Assembly (NCBI GenBank): GCA_029891345.1
Contig: CM057005.1
Coordinates: forward strand, 67,465,760 to 67,529,759
Direction: 5' to 3'
DNA length: 64,000 bases
Source of the DNA: Dryococelus australis
Taxonomy: Eukaryota; Arthropoda; Insecta; Phasmatodea; Phasmatidae
The translations under genes and the position numbers were made by a program. Below the pieces are notes generated by a model. That model searched no databases. It was not told the origin of the DNA and saw only the letters and a program-made list of their open reading frames with translations. Below are positions 1-9,970 of the stretch, piece by piece; position 1 is the first letter of the stretch; each line of letters opens with the position of its first letter.

Positions 1-189
1 ACATGCATTTATTTACTTGTAAAATACCTATTGATTTTCTAAAAACAAACTTATTAATTCGATTGTCTATACAATCATTTGCTTGCTGGTTGGTTTTGTT
101 GGTCTGGGCAGTTGGTGTAGGTGATCGGTCTGGTCGGTTGGTATGAATAGTGTGGTCATTGATATTAACTTTTGGTATGGTTGGTATTG

Positions 190-2985
190 TTGATTCTAGC
201 CACTATATCACTGCGGCCCCATTTGGGAGTACTCTAGCTACTAGGTCACAGAGATTGCGAGTGTTCCAGCAACTAAATCATTGTGGCCCCAGTTGAAAAT
301 GTTCTAGCCACTATATCACAGCGACCCCAGTTAGGAATGTCCACTGTAACACCACTTATAGAGCGCTCTAACCACTAAGACTCTGGGGCCCCGCTTGAGG
401 GAACTAGCCACTGAGCCACTGTGGCCCAACTTGGAGGGGGGTTGCTCTAGCCACTGAGCCATTGTGGCCCAACTTGGAGGGGGGTTGCTCTAGCCACTGA
501 GCCACTGTGGCCCAACTTGGAGGGGGGTTGCTCTAGCCACTGAGCCACTCTGGCCCCACTATTTTGGGCTATTGCCACTGAGCCACTGCGGCCACACTAC
601 AGAGTGCTTTAGCCTTTGTGATGCCACAGTGGTTCAGTGGCTTGAGCTCCTCCTCGTGAGGCCACAGTGGATCAGTGGCAAGAGCACAATAGAATGGGGC
701 CACAGTAGTTAAGTGGGTAGAGCATCCACAATGGGGGGCCAAAGTGTCTCAGTGACTAGAGCACCCCCACAAGTGGATGCGGCCCCAATGGTAGGTGCTG
801 TATCCCCTGAGCGATCATGGCACACTATTATGGGATTTAGTTCCTGAGCAGCTGCGGCCCCACGTTGGATGCGCTAGCAACTGGGCAACTGTGGCTCCAC
901 TGTTGGGTGCTCTAGCCACTGGGAAATTGCGGCCCCACTATTGAGTGCTCTAGCTCCTGTGCAACTGCAGCCCCAATGATGGATGGGTGCTCTAGTCACT
1001 GAGTTACAATGCCTCCGCTATTGGATGTTCTAGCCCTTAAGCTTCTGCGACTCCACTTTTGGATGATCTAGCCACTGAGCAACTACGGCCCCACAAATGG
1101 AAGCTCTAGCCACTGAGCTACTGGAGCCCCACTATTGGGTGCTCTAACCCCCGAGAAGTTGCTGCGCCACATTTGGGTGATCTAGCCACTGAGCAATTGC
1201 GGCCCAAGTATTAGGTGCTCTAGCCACTAAGCCACTGTGGCTCCTATGATATGTGCTCTAGTAACTGAGCAACTGTGACCCCACAAATGGAAGCTCTAAC
1301 CACTGAGCAACAGTGGCCCTAATGTAAAAAATATTCGTTTTGGCCACTGTGCCTCCATGGCCCCAATGAAAAAAATCGCTCTAGCCACAGACCCTCTACA
1401 GCCACACTGAAAAAAAAATGGTTTTAGCCACTGAGCCTCCGCGGCCGCACTGGAGAAAACATCACTCTAACCCCTGCACCTCCTGGCCCCACTGAAAAAA
1501 AAAATTTGTTCTATCCCCTGCACCTTCATGGCCCCACTGAAAATAAATTTGCCCTAGCCACTGCGCCTATGCGGCCCCACTGAACAAGAATCGCTCTAGA
1601 CACAGCCCCTCTGCGGACTCACTGAAAAAAAAAAGTCGTTCTAGACACTGCGCCTCTGCGCCCCACTAAAAATAAAGTATATCTAGCCATTGAGTCTACG
1701 TGGCTCCACCTAAATAAATATCGCTTTAATTCCTGAGCCTCCGCGGCTCACTGAAAAAATATCCCTATAGCCACTTACCCTCCGCGAACCTATTAAAAAT
1801 TGTCTCTAGACACTGAGACTCCGCGACCCCACAGAAAAAAATTGCTCTAGCCACTAAGCCTCTGCGGCCCCACACTGCCCTTCCGCGGTCCAAATGAAAA
1901 AAAAATTGCTCTGGCCCCTGCCCCTCTGCGGCCCCATTGAAAAAAATTTGCTCTAGCCCTTGCACCTCCACGGCCCTACTGAAAAAATTAACTTGCTCTA
2001 GCCATAGATGGGTCCGCAGCCCCATTGGAAAAAATGGCTCTAGAGACTGAGCCTCCGCGGACCCGCTGAAAATAAATTCGCTCTAACCACTGTGCTTCCA
2101 CGGCCCCACTGAAAAAAAAACTCGCTCTAGACACTGCGCCTCCGCAGCCCTACTGAAAAAAAAAACTCTCTAGCCACTGCGCCTCCGTAGACCTGTTGAA
2201 AATAATTTCGCTCTAACCACTGTGCCTCCGCGGCCCCATTGAAGAAAAATATATCTAGACACTGAGCCTCCGTGGCCCCATTGAAAAAAAATCGATCAAG
2301 CCACTACGCCTTCGTGGCCCCACTGCAAAAAAATCGCTCTACCCAGTGAGCATCCGCGGCCCCACTGAAAAAAAATCATTCTAGCCACTAAGACTCCGCG
2401 GCCTCACTGAAAAATATTTGCTCTAACCACTAAGCCTCCGTGGCTCCACTGAAAAAAATTCCCTCTTGCCACTAAGCCTCAGTAGGCCCCACTGAAAAAT
2501 GTCGCTCTAGCCACTGTACCTCCGCGGCCCCACTGAAAATAATTTCGCTCTAGCCACTGCGCCTCCGCGGCCCTAAGGAAATAAATCGCTCTAGTCACTG
2601 AGCCTCCACGGTTCCACTGAAAAAAAAAATCGCACCAGCCACTGAAACTCCGCGGCTCCACTTGAAAAAAAATCGCTCTAGCCACTTTGCCTCCGCGGCC
2701 CCACTGAGGAGGATCCGTGTCTAGAGCGATTTTTTTTTCAGTGGGGCCGCGGAGGCTCCGTGACTCGAGCAATATTTTTTTCAGTGGGGCAGTGGAGGAT
2801 CAGTGACAAAAGCGGTATTATTTTCAGGGGGAGCCGCAGGGGCGCAGTGGCTAGAACGAATTTTATTTTCAGTGGGGGTGCGGAGGATCAGTAGCTAGAG
2901 CAAATATTTTTTCAGTGGGGCCGCGGAGGCGCAGCGGCTAGAGCGAATTTTATTTTCAGTGGGGCCGCGGAGGCTCAGTCTTTCC
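190..2985. repeat. Degenerate minisatellite of ~40-43 bp units with orientation switches
   Basis: A tandem array of roughly 65 imperfect units (estimated from total length over unit length). The plus-strand unit reads approximately CTCTAGCCACTGAGCC, then TCCGCGGCCCCACTGA, then a run of A. Three nearly identical 43-bp copies start at 408, 451 and 494. Units at ~610-780 and ~2715-2985 run in the opposite orientation, so the array contains internal inversions; the switch near 2714 makes a local palindrome. Older units at 190-1320 lack the A run, younger ones at 1330-2985 have it. Read on the minus strand, the monomer starts GGGGCCGCGGAGGCTCAGTGG, close to the tRNA-like head of the SINEs at 27688, 50939 and 54673. 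Open frames across the array come from unit periodicity and are not genes. Confidence 0.9.
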
Positions 2986-3548
2986 GTATTAGCCGGCTGT
3001 CAACCAATAAAGTGCCGAGTTTATAGTTTTCAAACCAAATGTTCTTTGGTATGTAACAGGATGTACATCCCATCGTGTTAATTTCCGCAACTATACAAAA
3101 ATTTGTCGTTCATTAACGAAGCTCGTTGTTGATGTTGTATTAGTTCCTATTTAAAATCCTTATGAAGTACGGAATTTATGTAAGTATACCCGGACCAGTT
3201 TTGTTTTCTAATGTGGAATGAAATGTTCGAACAAGTTTTGCCCGAACTACACTCGAGTATAGTCCTCAAAGTGTTAATAAAATTAAAAGGTTCGTTTTCA
3301 ATATTTTCTCAAACGATCAAGATGGACTGTATAACTTGTTACCTCTGTCGCGACCCATTAATTGGTAGGCAATCAACACAGGACTTAATAGGCTGACGCC
3401 CAGCCAATTATAAACGTTGCGGAGTATAGCAGGACCAATAGGACTTTGGTAAGTGTTACCGAGAAAACTGATATTGCTGTAGTGAAGAACATAGGCAGGA
3501 GCTCACTTCAACCTTGTCTTCTGTGACAGTCAATCTGTGCCCTTCTCG
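2986..3548. other. Non-coding stretch, nothing recognised
   Basis: Sequence between the minisatellite and the first family C fragment. Only a 61-codon open frame at 3211-3396 is present, with no recognisable domain. No inverted ends or tandem repeats were seen. Confidence 0.5.
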
Positions 3549-3836
3549 AAGGGTTAACCAAGTCTATAAAATTACATCAAAGGGACAAAGCACTACATAC
3601 TTTGCATGAGAACTATTTCTTACTACGAAATACCAACACACATATTTTCTCTTTGTTCTATTCATATTATTTATAAATTAATTACTATAATTTGTATATA
3701 AAATATAAGTAAGAGTTCAATTCAACAAAAAATTATATAATTTTATGTTAACAGAAGTACAAAACGCTTGTGATGCACGACATATTTAGGAAACAACCAA
3801 ACATGTTATATCTACATGGGGTGATTTTGCAAAGGT
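3549..3836 (+). mobile_element. MITE family C, truncated copy
   Basis: Matches the middle and right part of the family C sequence seen complete at 12651-13041 and 51341-52006. It has the segment with AACCAAGTCTATAAAATTAC, the ATGAGAACTATTTCTTACTA block, and the right-hand block AAACGCTTGTGAT followed by ATATTTAGGAAACAACC. Both terminal inverted repeats are missing or too decayed to see. Confidence 0.65.
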
Positions 3837-4230
3837 GTATGATTATAACATTGCGAAGAATCTGCGAATAGACTACATTCGTTATCCGTACTATATAATT
3901 ATATGGCCGATCGCCCCTCCTCATTTTTTTGCCATTACTCGTAAGGAGGGGATTCAGGTCGCTGTGGCTACATATGTCCAGACTTCACATCCGTTTGCAC
4001 ACTCAAGTAGACATCAAACGCCCACTGGCTCCTTACTGTCACAGAGGAATGCCATCCTCGCTCCGGTATTTTCTGGAGCGCTTAGTTTTGATCAAAGTTC
4101 TCCTTAAATTGTGAAATTGGCCGTGTAAGCCAACTGCAAAAGTGACGAGCACTGCAAAGAAATAGTTTGCATATTTATCACACAAGTGTACAGGTGTAAA
4201 AGAAAAGTAATGTAATAAACATTTTTGGTC
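3837..4230. other. Spacer before the gypsy pol remnant
   Basis: Contains two overlapping open frames (90 codons at 3835-4107 and 61 codons at 3929-4114) without recognisable domains. No gag-like zinc knuckle was seen, so this is not evidently the gag region of the element that follows. Confidence 0.4.
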
Positions 4231-5094
4231 CTCTTGAAAGAAGATTTATCCCTTTTACAACATGCAGGTCTGACTGTCAATCCTACTTAGGTTAAATTTG
4301 CTGTGCAGGAGATTTCCTTTTTGGGCCACACTATTTCTTCGAACGGTGTCTCCATTGATCCTGAGTGGACTAGATGCATTAGAGAATTTCCGCCGGCTCG
4401 GGTTGTAAAGGGCATTGCCTCATTTATCGGAATGATCCAGTTTTTCGGAAAATTCATACCAAACTTAGCTGAAAAGGCTGAGTCTCTTAATCGTTTACGC
4501 AAAAAGACTGTGCCCTTTGTATGGGGAGAGGAACAACAAAAGGCCTTTGACACACTAAAATATGATATCATTACTCCCCCTGTTCTTCGAACGCCAGATT
4601 TTTCCAAGGAATTTATTTTACAAACGGACGCTTCCGGTTTGGCAGTGGGAGCAGTCCTATGTCAGGAGTTCGATGGTGTTAGACAGCCAATTTCCTTCGC
4701 ATCACGCATTCTCACGTCCCAGGAAAGAAATGAATCTATTTATGTTTAGCGGTTGTTTTTGGGATCGACAGATTTAGGCAGTACTTAGATCATGCCGAAT
4801 TCCTACTGGAAACGGATTCAGGCATTGTCGTAGCTTTTGACTCACCCATGGTAACTTGACAAAATTGGTCGTTGGGTCATCAGAATATCTTCTTTAAAAT
4901 TCAGAGTACAGCACATTAGAGGATCCCAGAATATAGTGGCTGATGCTCTTTCCCGCATGTTTGATGGTATAAATTCTAGTAATGAGGACACAGTTCTTCC
5001 AAATTATAACCTTATAGTTGACTTTTCTTTGGCTTTCACCGATATTAAAGAGCACCAGGAAAAGGATAAGGACTGAAACGAAATAATCACAAAA
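4231..5094 (+). pseudogene. Ty3/gypsy pol remnant: end of reverse transcriptase, RNase H
   Basis: The reading frame from 4231 gives the end of a gypsy reverse transcriptase: an AGLTVNP motif, then EISFLGH and a GVSIDPE segment. A connection region follows, and then the RNase H start with TDASG as the first acidic motif (around 4624-4640). The YxDD-containing part of the enzyme is absent, so the element is truncated at its 5' side near 4231. A TAG lies in frame at 4288-4290 and another at 4747-4749; further frame shifts follow. The ADALSR motif that marks the end of RNase H is visible near 4935-4955. It decodes as a dead copy. The integrase and an env-like remnant follow on the same strand in the usual order. 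Family assignment rests on motif order and is secure; the clade within gypsy is not fixed. Confidence 0.85.
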
Positions 5095-6162
5095 TTGAAA
5101 TCGGGCATAAAACAAAAACCATATTTTTTGTCAAAAGGTCTCTTGTGTTGCAAGTCTCCTGATAATGTGAAACCTGTACACCTCAGACCCGTGGTTTTTG
5201 ACTATTTTCATTCATCGCCCTTAGGTTCTCATTTGGGCATGCGTAAAACTATCCAGGCTGTCGGATTCATTTGGAAGCGCATGGATGGTGAAATCACTGA
5301 ACGTGTTATAACTTGTAAATTGTGTGTTTTAAGCAAACCTGCTCAGAACACACTATTTAGGCCTTCTTTCTTCTGAAGTGACGGAGAAACCTATGCAAAA
5401 GCTTTTCATTGATTTTGTTGGACCTTTTCCAGAAACAAGTTGATGCATTTTCCACATTTGTGTGGCTCATCCCTATGAGAAAAGCTGATGCTGCATCAAC
5501 CGTTCGTGCTTTGCAAACTCGAGTATTTCAAAAATTTGGTGTACCCACTGTTATTGTATCAGATAATGGCTGACAGTTCACATCCAAGATTTTCCGTGAT
5601 GTGTGTTTCTCTTTTAGTATTTGCCACATCACTTTGTCTCCGTATAACCCACCTCCTTCACATGCGGAGCGTTTCAACCGAAACCTCCGTTCGGCCCTCA
5701 TAGCATTCCATGCGACATCAAATTGGGACAAAAATTTAACTTGGTTGCAGATGGCTTTTAATTTTGCCAAACACGAATCACACAAAGATAGTTCACTGAA
5801 CCTTGTCTTCACTCATTTGCCTAGTAATCGTCTGTATAATTTGTGGCATTTAGACGAGTTATTACCGAATGATCTTAAGGACATTCGTCAAGTGTAGGCA
5901 GCAGCCCTCAAGAACCTCAAACGAGCTCACATCAAGAGTCGTGCCAGATATAACAAAAAATCGAATTGACAATCCATTTCGTGTTGGTGACTTGGTCCTC
6001 TTCAAAGCTCACCCTGTTAGCAGGGCAGTTGATTAGAAAATGGCTAAGCTTTCTTTCCGGTGGACGCCAGTCACTGCCAGTCTTGCTAACCCTAGTTCAG
6101 GTAAATTCGTGATGAGAGCTCATGTCTTCCATTTGAAGAAGTTTCACCCGCCCGTGTCTTAA
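5095..6162 (+). pseudogene. Ty3/gypsy integrase remnant
   Basis: Begins with the zinc-binding HHCC domain (HLGMRKT, then CKLCVLSKPA) at about 5200-5345. The catalytic core follows in pieces: IDFVGPFP with the first aspartate near 5410, a VSDNG segment with the second near 5555-5570, and HAERFNRNL with the catalytic glutamate near 5660-5685. The C-terminal part, with FRVGDLVLF and HLKKFHPP, reaches a TAA at 6160-6162. Several stops and at least two frame changes break the core between 5375 and 5600, plus stops near 5895 and 5970. No activity is expected. The ERFNR glutamate motif is the normal DDE integrase third residue. Confidence 0.85.
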
Positions 6163-6836
6163 TAAGTTTTATTGAGTTCTCTACGTGTCTTGGAGCTGTA
6201 GACCCTAGCTGTAGTAGGTAATTTTGTAATTATTTTGTTTGTGCGGCTGGCCAGCCCAAAAAAGAAACTTTGTCGGGATCCTAACACTGCACCAACCAAA
6301 ATTCTTCTTAGCCTTGACTTGATTTTGACCATGGAATGATCACCCACTGGTTCGGGTCCTTTTTGCGCACTATTTCTGTTTGCGCACTATATAAATGCAA
6401 AAAAAAATCATAGGTACTAGTTTAAGTCAACTTGGAAGTACTAATTTAAGTCAACTGAAAAGTACTAGTTTAAGTCAACTTAGAAGTACTAAGTTAAATC
6501 ATCATTTTGAGGACTAAGTTAGGTCATTTAGTTGTTGGATTTTTGGGAATTTTATTATATTAATGTACTTTGATGCCAAATGTGTATTTTGGGTTAGTTT
6601 TGTGGGATTTATTACTCTCAAATATTAGATTGGCTTGGGTATTGAACTTTATGGGCGACAATAGCAGTTTATTTCAACTTTCCATTTCTCTGTGAAACCT
6701 TAGGTAACTTGAATCTAGGTTTTCTTCGGGTATGGAAGTTGCTAATTATTTATATGAAAATAATTTAATTTTGGTTATACTCCCTATAAGTGTACCATGT
6801 TGTTTGTTTTGGTGTTGTTTTCCCCGTTGAAGCATC
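6163..6836. other. Spacer between gypsy pol and env remnants
   Basis: Non-coding, AT-rich, about 670 bp. It contains the short 21-22 bp tandem repeat listed separately (6412-6500). In errantiviruses env follows pol closely and is expressed from a spliced RNA, so the larger spacer here suggests insertion or decay (inference). Confidence 0.4.
6412..6500. repeat. 21-22 bp tandem repeat, about four units
   Basis: Four imperfect units of the pattern AAGTACTAGTTTAAGTCAACT lie head to tail. The array sits between pol and env remnants of the gypsy-like element. Confidence 0.75.
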
Positions 6837-7007
6837 ATGTATCTCCTGTGCGTCGCAGTTCTGGCTGTGGCCAGTGCAGTTTTTTCATCGGTCACCATCT
6901 CACCCCAGGAATCAGGAGTACCCTTTGATCGTGAGGATGATGTTCTTTTTTCGGACAGCTCTTATTCAGTAGAGTTATACTTTGATCTGGTGTCCTTGGA
7001 CAATTAA
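6837..7007 (+). pseudogene. Env-like remnant, N-terminal fragment with signal peptide
   Basis: An ATG at 6837 opens 56 codons ending with TAA at 7005-7007. The first ~17 residues are a hydrophobic leader (LLCVAVLAVASAVF), as expected for a signal peptide; the rest is acidic and serine-rich. It lies on the same strand, 675 bp after the pol remnant, where errantivirus env genes sit. By itself this fragment would be unremarkable; its identity rests on the fusion-peptide-like fragment downstream at 7176-7472. It is broken and not expected to be functional. Confidence 0.5.
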
Positions 7008-7175
7008 TGCAGCGATCTTCTAGAGATGATAAACCTCTATAATTTCTGTGCGTCAACAAGAAAGCAAAAACCCCGGAGACAACTCCTCTTTTGAACTAAA
7101 TTTTGACCTAACCATTGTGCAATTGAAGAATAGTTTTAGTGCATTTCAGGCTGAGGTAAAAACTTTACTTCATTA

Positions 7176-7472
7176 CTGCCTTCTCGATTAAAACGTGCAT
7201 TCTTTAACTTCGGTGGCACTATACTGAAAGCAGTTTTCGGCTCTCTAGACAGTGGTGACTTAGCTCTGCCTGAACACGGATTAAACTATTTAAAGTACTC
7301 TCAGGATGATATTTCGACTAGCGTGACCAAACAAATAATTGTGATCAAGAATTTAGAGGACAGAGTTATTAATAATACTGTTCGGCCTTTATGTGCCTTT
7401 ACAACTGCCCATTCCCGCATTCCCTACATTCAGATTCCTGTTAGCCGTTGGCGATGGGCGAATGATCATTAG
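7176..7472 (+). pseudogene. Env-like remnant with furin-type site and fusion-peptide-like segment
   Basis: A 98-codon open segment ending at TAG 7470-7472. It begins with a basic RLKR cleavage-type motif, followed directly by an AFFNFGG...FGSLD segment. This arrangement is that of the furin site and fusion peptide in insect errantivirus Env and the related baculovirus F proteins (family knowledge). A helix-rich stretch follows. The transmembrane part is not seen; the region is separated from the signal-peptide fragment at 6837-7007 by stops and frame changes. Together with the gypsy pol upstream this indicates a decayed env-bearing retroelement. Alternative: a domesticated or recombined F-like fragment; less likely given the context. 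Confidence 0.65.
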
Positions 7473-7530
7473 CAACCCAGAAACTTCGCAGATTCAATTG
7501 AGAACAAGATAAAACTTCAATCACATTTAC

Positions 7531-8181
7531 ATTCCATTCACGGTTGATTCCAACTTTTCTTGAGTCCTGCTAAAGTTCTAATTCCACGATATTCCTCAGC
7601 CTCGTGCAAACAAAGCTTATCCGGGTCTAGAAAATTACACCAAAAGAACAACGTGCGCACTCGGTGTAAATTTTTTTCTCATAAAAACTAGGCATTATCA
7701 ACACACCTATTTTCAAACTACATTTATTCATATCATTAATAAATGAAATATAAAATAGTTCGCAGGCTTTCGCGGCCATTGTCGCTAAAGCCAGCTCTAG
7801 CACTTCACCTGCCAGGTATTCCACCACAGCTGTCAAATGTACCGTGGCACCTGCCCCAACACGCTCTGCATAGTTGCTCTTGCGCGGCAGCCTGTGGATT
7901 CGCCCAACTGGGAACTGCAGTCCTCAATTTGTCAGGTATTGTTCCCTGATGATGCAAGCTGCAACGACTGCCGAAACGTTGGAGAAGAAATCTGCGACGC
8001 GGCTCGAACTCAGAAGCCTAGAAATTAAATTTAATATAATTTATATATAATGTATAAAAATATTTAAATTTGACCAAAAAAAAGGTACGTTAATGTTAAC
8101 AAAAGTATAAGACGCTTGCTATACAAAACGTAATTAGGAAAAAACCAAGCACATCGTACATGGGGTGCTTTTTAAAAGTGT
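7531..8181 (+). mobile_element. MITE family C copy interrupted by a 266-bp insertion
   Basis: Left end CATTCACGGTTGATTCCAACTTTTCTTGAG, then the GCTAAAGTTCTA and TTCCTCAGCCTCGTGCAAAC blocks typical of the family. The right part has AGACGCTTGCTATAC and a GGGGTGCTTTTT block. The family sequence is interrupted between ATGAAATATAAAATAG (to ~7758) and AAATTTAATATAATTT (from ~8025) by the GC-rich insert listed next. The right terminal repeat is truncated near 8181. Confidence 0.7.
7759..8024 (+). mobile_element. GC-rich insert of unknown class with a CTGATGA...CGAAAC motif
   Basis: About 266 bp of GC-rich sequence placed inside an AT-rich family C MITE, hence an insertion. It begins CGCAGGCTTTCGCGGCCATT and ends with GACGCGGCTCGAACTCAGAAGCC. 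Near 7946-7980 it reads CCTGATGATGC, then 13 bases, then TGCCGAAACGTTGG. CTGATGA and CGAAAC are the core words of a hammerhead ribozyme, which is found in Penelope-like and other small retroelements, but the helix II pairing I can draw is poor. Two CAGGTATT words (near 7811 and 7938) suggest an internal duplication. Class not established. Confidence 0.4.
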
Positions 8182-8789
8182 TCTGTTTTCGTCACCTAAC
8201 ATAGAACTAGCAATGGGAAGCATAACCTCAGACGGAATGAAATAACAGTTTAAAATACTTAACAAGTGGCAATGTTTATTAAGTCTCAATGCTAATACAT
8301 CTATCCATTCAGTGATGATCTAAATTGCAATTCTCACACTAATATGTCTTTCTCGTAACAACAGTTCTAATAACCTTCCGCTAAATTGAATCCCTCTAAG
8401 TTCTCGCGTTTAACATCACTTAATAAGGGGGCCGCCTACTAGGCGCTTGAAATGTGTTGCAGTGTGTTGGGAGATCCGTTTTATTGACGAAACTATTCCA
8501 CGTGCGCCCAATGTGCTAATTTACGAAAAGAAAACTAACTTCAGGCGATGACGGAATGTAGCTTTCAAGACACTACGCACGTTAGAACCACTATTTCCAA
8601 GCCCCCCAACATAGCTAAAAACAGCATTTTCAGACTGCCGTATGTCAAAATGTGCTGACTGGATCTACGTAAAACTCAAGATACAATCTTGCATCGAACT
8701 TTGGAAGAGACTTTCCTGCAGTAAATTAATATGGTCGCTGCTTAAAGTCCCACAGAAAAAAAAACGGTTCGACAAAATCTGGCGCGCTA
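8182..8789. other. Non-coding stretch, nothing recognised
   Basis: AT-rich at first and mixed later. No open frame, terminal repeats or tandem repeat was seen. Confidence 0.5.
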
Positions 8790-8875
8790 ATTTAGTGCTT
8801 CGCACATAGTGGCGATGCAGCACTTGATGTGCGTGCCAATGTCGCCCTTAGCGTTCGTTCGCTCCTGTGCCATGT
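8790..8875 (+). repeat. Family E fragment (end segment)
   Basis: About 85 bp resembling the segment at 12117-12200. Both read GTGCTT.GC.C.TAG.GG.GATG, then TTGATG.GC.TG, then TCGCCC.TAGCG. This marks an older partial copy of the repeat that is longer at 11245-12230. Confidence 0.5.
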
Positions 8876-9480
8876 AGTGTCAGGTAGGCGGCGCCCTTAA
8901 GGACCTCGCCTAGCATGGCTACCTCTGTCTGCGTCTATTTTGGATTCTCTCTTACCTCTGTGCATCAACGCGAAGTCACACAGGACGGGAGTCGATCGGC
9001 TGGGCTCTCGTCTCGTCGTGGAGTTGTCGTGATGACCTCCTGCTGGCATCGACCCTGGACGGCCTGGTGCAGCTCGTGGACTATGCTCTCGACAGCTTGG
9101 ATAGCTGGTCAGTCTGTAGCAGTTGGGGCAGGGGGGGGGGGTGAGTCGCACGCACAGCCTCTTATATAGGCACTCTACTCTAGCTATCCCTGGCCTGAAT
9201 TCTTCTTGCCATCCTGTTGTCATAACACGTATGACCCCCGCGATGGCGCCTTGCAGCGCCGTGGAGCTCCACCAGCTTGGCTCACCTAACTTCCCAGCTG
9301 AGCCCACAACAAAAGGTTCCAATCAAAACGTGTGAGGAAACCGCGAATAGCCGGACGAAATTCAGACCAACAACGAGCCTGTAAGGAAAACAAGGCCCGA
9401 ACCCTGTGCTACCTGGTCTGAGGTTAAACTGGAGAAGCAGTCAGATAACAGGTAGATCAGGCTCGTGTACACGGAAGATT
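8876..9480 (-). other. GC-rich segment with a TATA box, possibly LTR-derived
   Basis: A GC-rich island in AT-rich surroundings. On the minus strand CTATATAAGAGGCTGTGCG (9157-9175) is a good TATA-box context, followed by a G/C homopolymer run (9131-9141 on the plus strand). A 141-codon minus-strand frame (8897-9322) is open but has no recognisable domain and is rich in Arg, Pro and Ser, as GC-rich random frames are. LTR ends (TG...CA) could not be set with confidence, so the LTR idea is tentative. Confidence 0.3.
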
Positions 9481-9540
9481 GTGGAATCTAGCTTGCTGCC
9501 GAGTCAATCCGCAAAACTTACACATTCCCAATAATCGTTA

Positions 9541-9970
9541 TACGCTGTTCACGGGAAAGTGAGCACTTTTGAAAGCCCTGCTCAAGATATACTTGTATGC
9601 ACTTTGTGCATTCTTCCGCCTTCTGTAAAATTAACAGTGCATGGGCATCATTACTTTTTTGATTCGTCGGTCAAGTGAACCTGTGAAATTACTAGAAAAG
9701 TAAATATTTTACAAATCTGCTCATTTTTACACTTTGATGCATTAGAAAAAAACAGAAAGTGAAAAAAAAAAAAAAAAACTAACTTATCACAGATGGTTAC
9801 TTTCTATGTTATATTCGACGTTAATATATGGAACTACTTTGCATCCATCGTTACCAACTTTACTGGGCGCATGTCATTCAGTGATTCCGTTAAAATATAC
9901 GCACGCAAGGGCAATGACTTTTTTCTAAGGTTCTTTTCTAATGTGCTCACTTTATCGTGAACAGCCTTTA
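9541..9970 (+). mobile_element. MITE family A copy 1, full length
   Basis: Left end TACGCTGTTCACGGGAAAGT, right end TTTATCGTGAACAGCCTTTA; the ends are inverted repeats of ~30 bp. The interior carries the family blocks CTTCCGCC, CGTCGGTCAA, GGAACTACTTTGCATCCATCG and ACCAACTTTACTGGGCGCATG. No coding capacity. TA is present at the left junction. Confidence 0.85.

Noticed and set aside
1765..2772. Minus-strand open frames of 86 and 97 codons in the first 3 kb
   Set aside because: They follow the ~42-bp minisatellite period (a multiple of three) and change with unit variants; not genes.
3835..4114. 90-codon frame as gag of the gypsy element
   Set aside because: No zinc knuckle or capsid motif and it lies directly against a truncated reverse transcriptase; context does not support gag.
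8897..9322. 141-codon minus-strand frame
   Set aside because: GC-rich region open on both strands, Arg/Pro/Ser-rich, no recognisable domain; kept only as part of a possible LTR.
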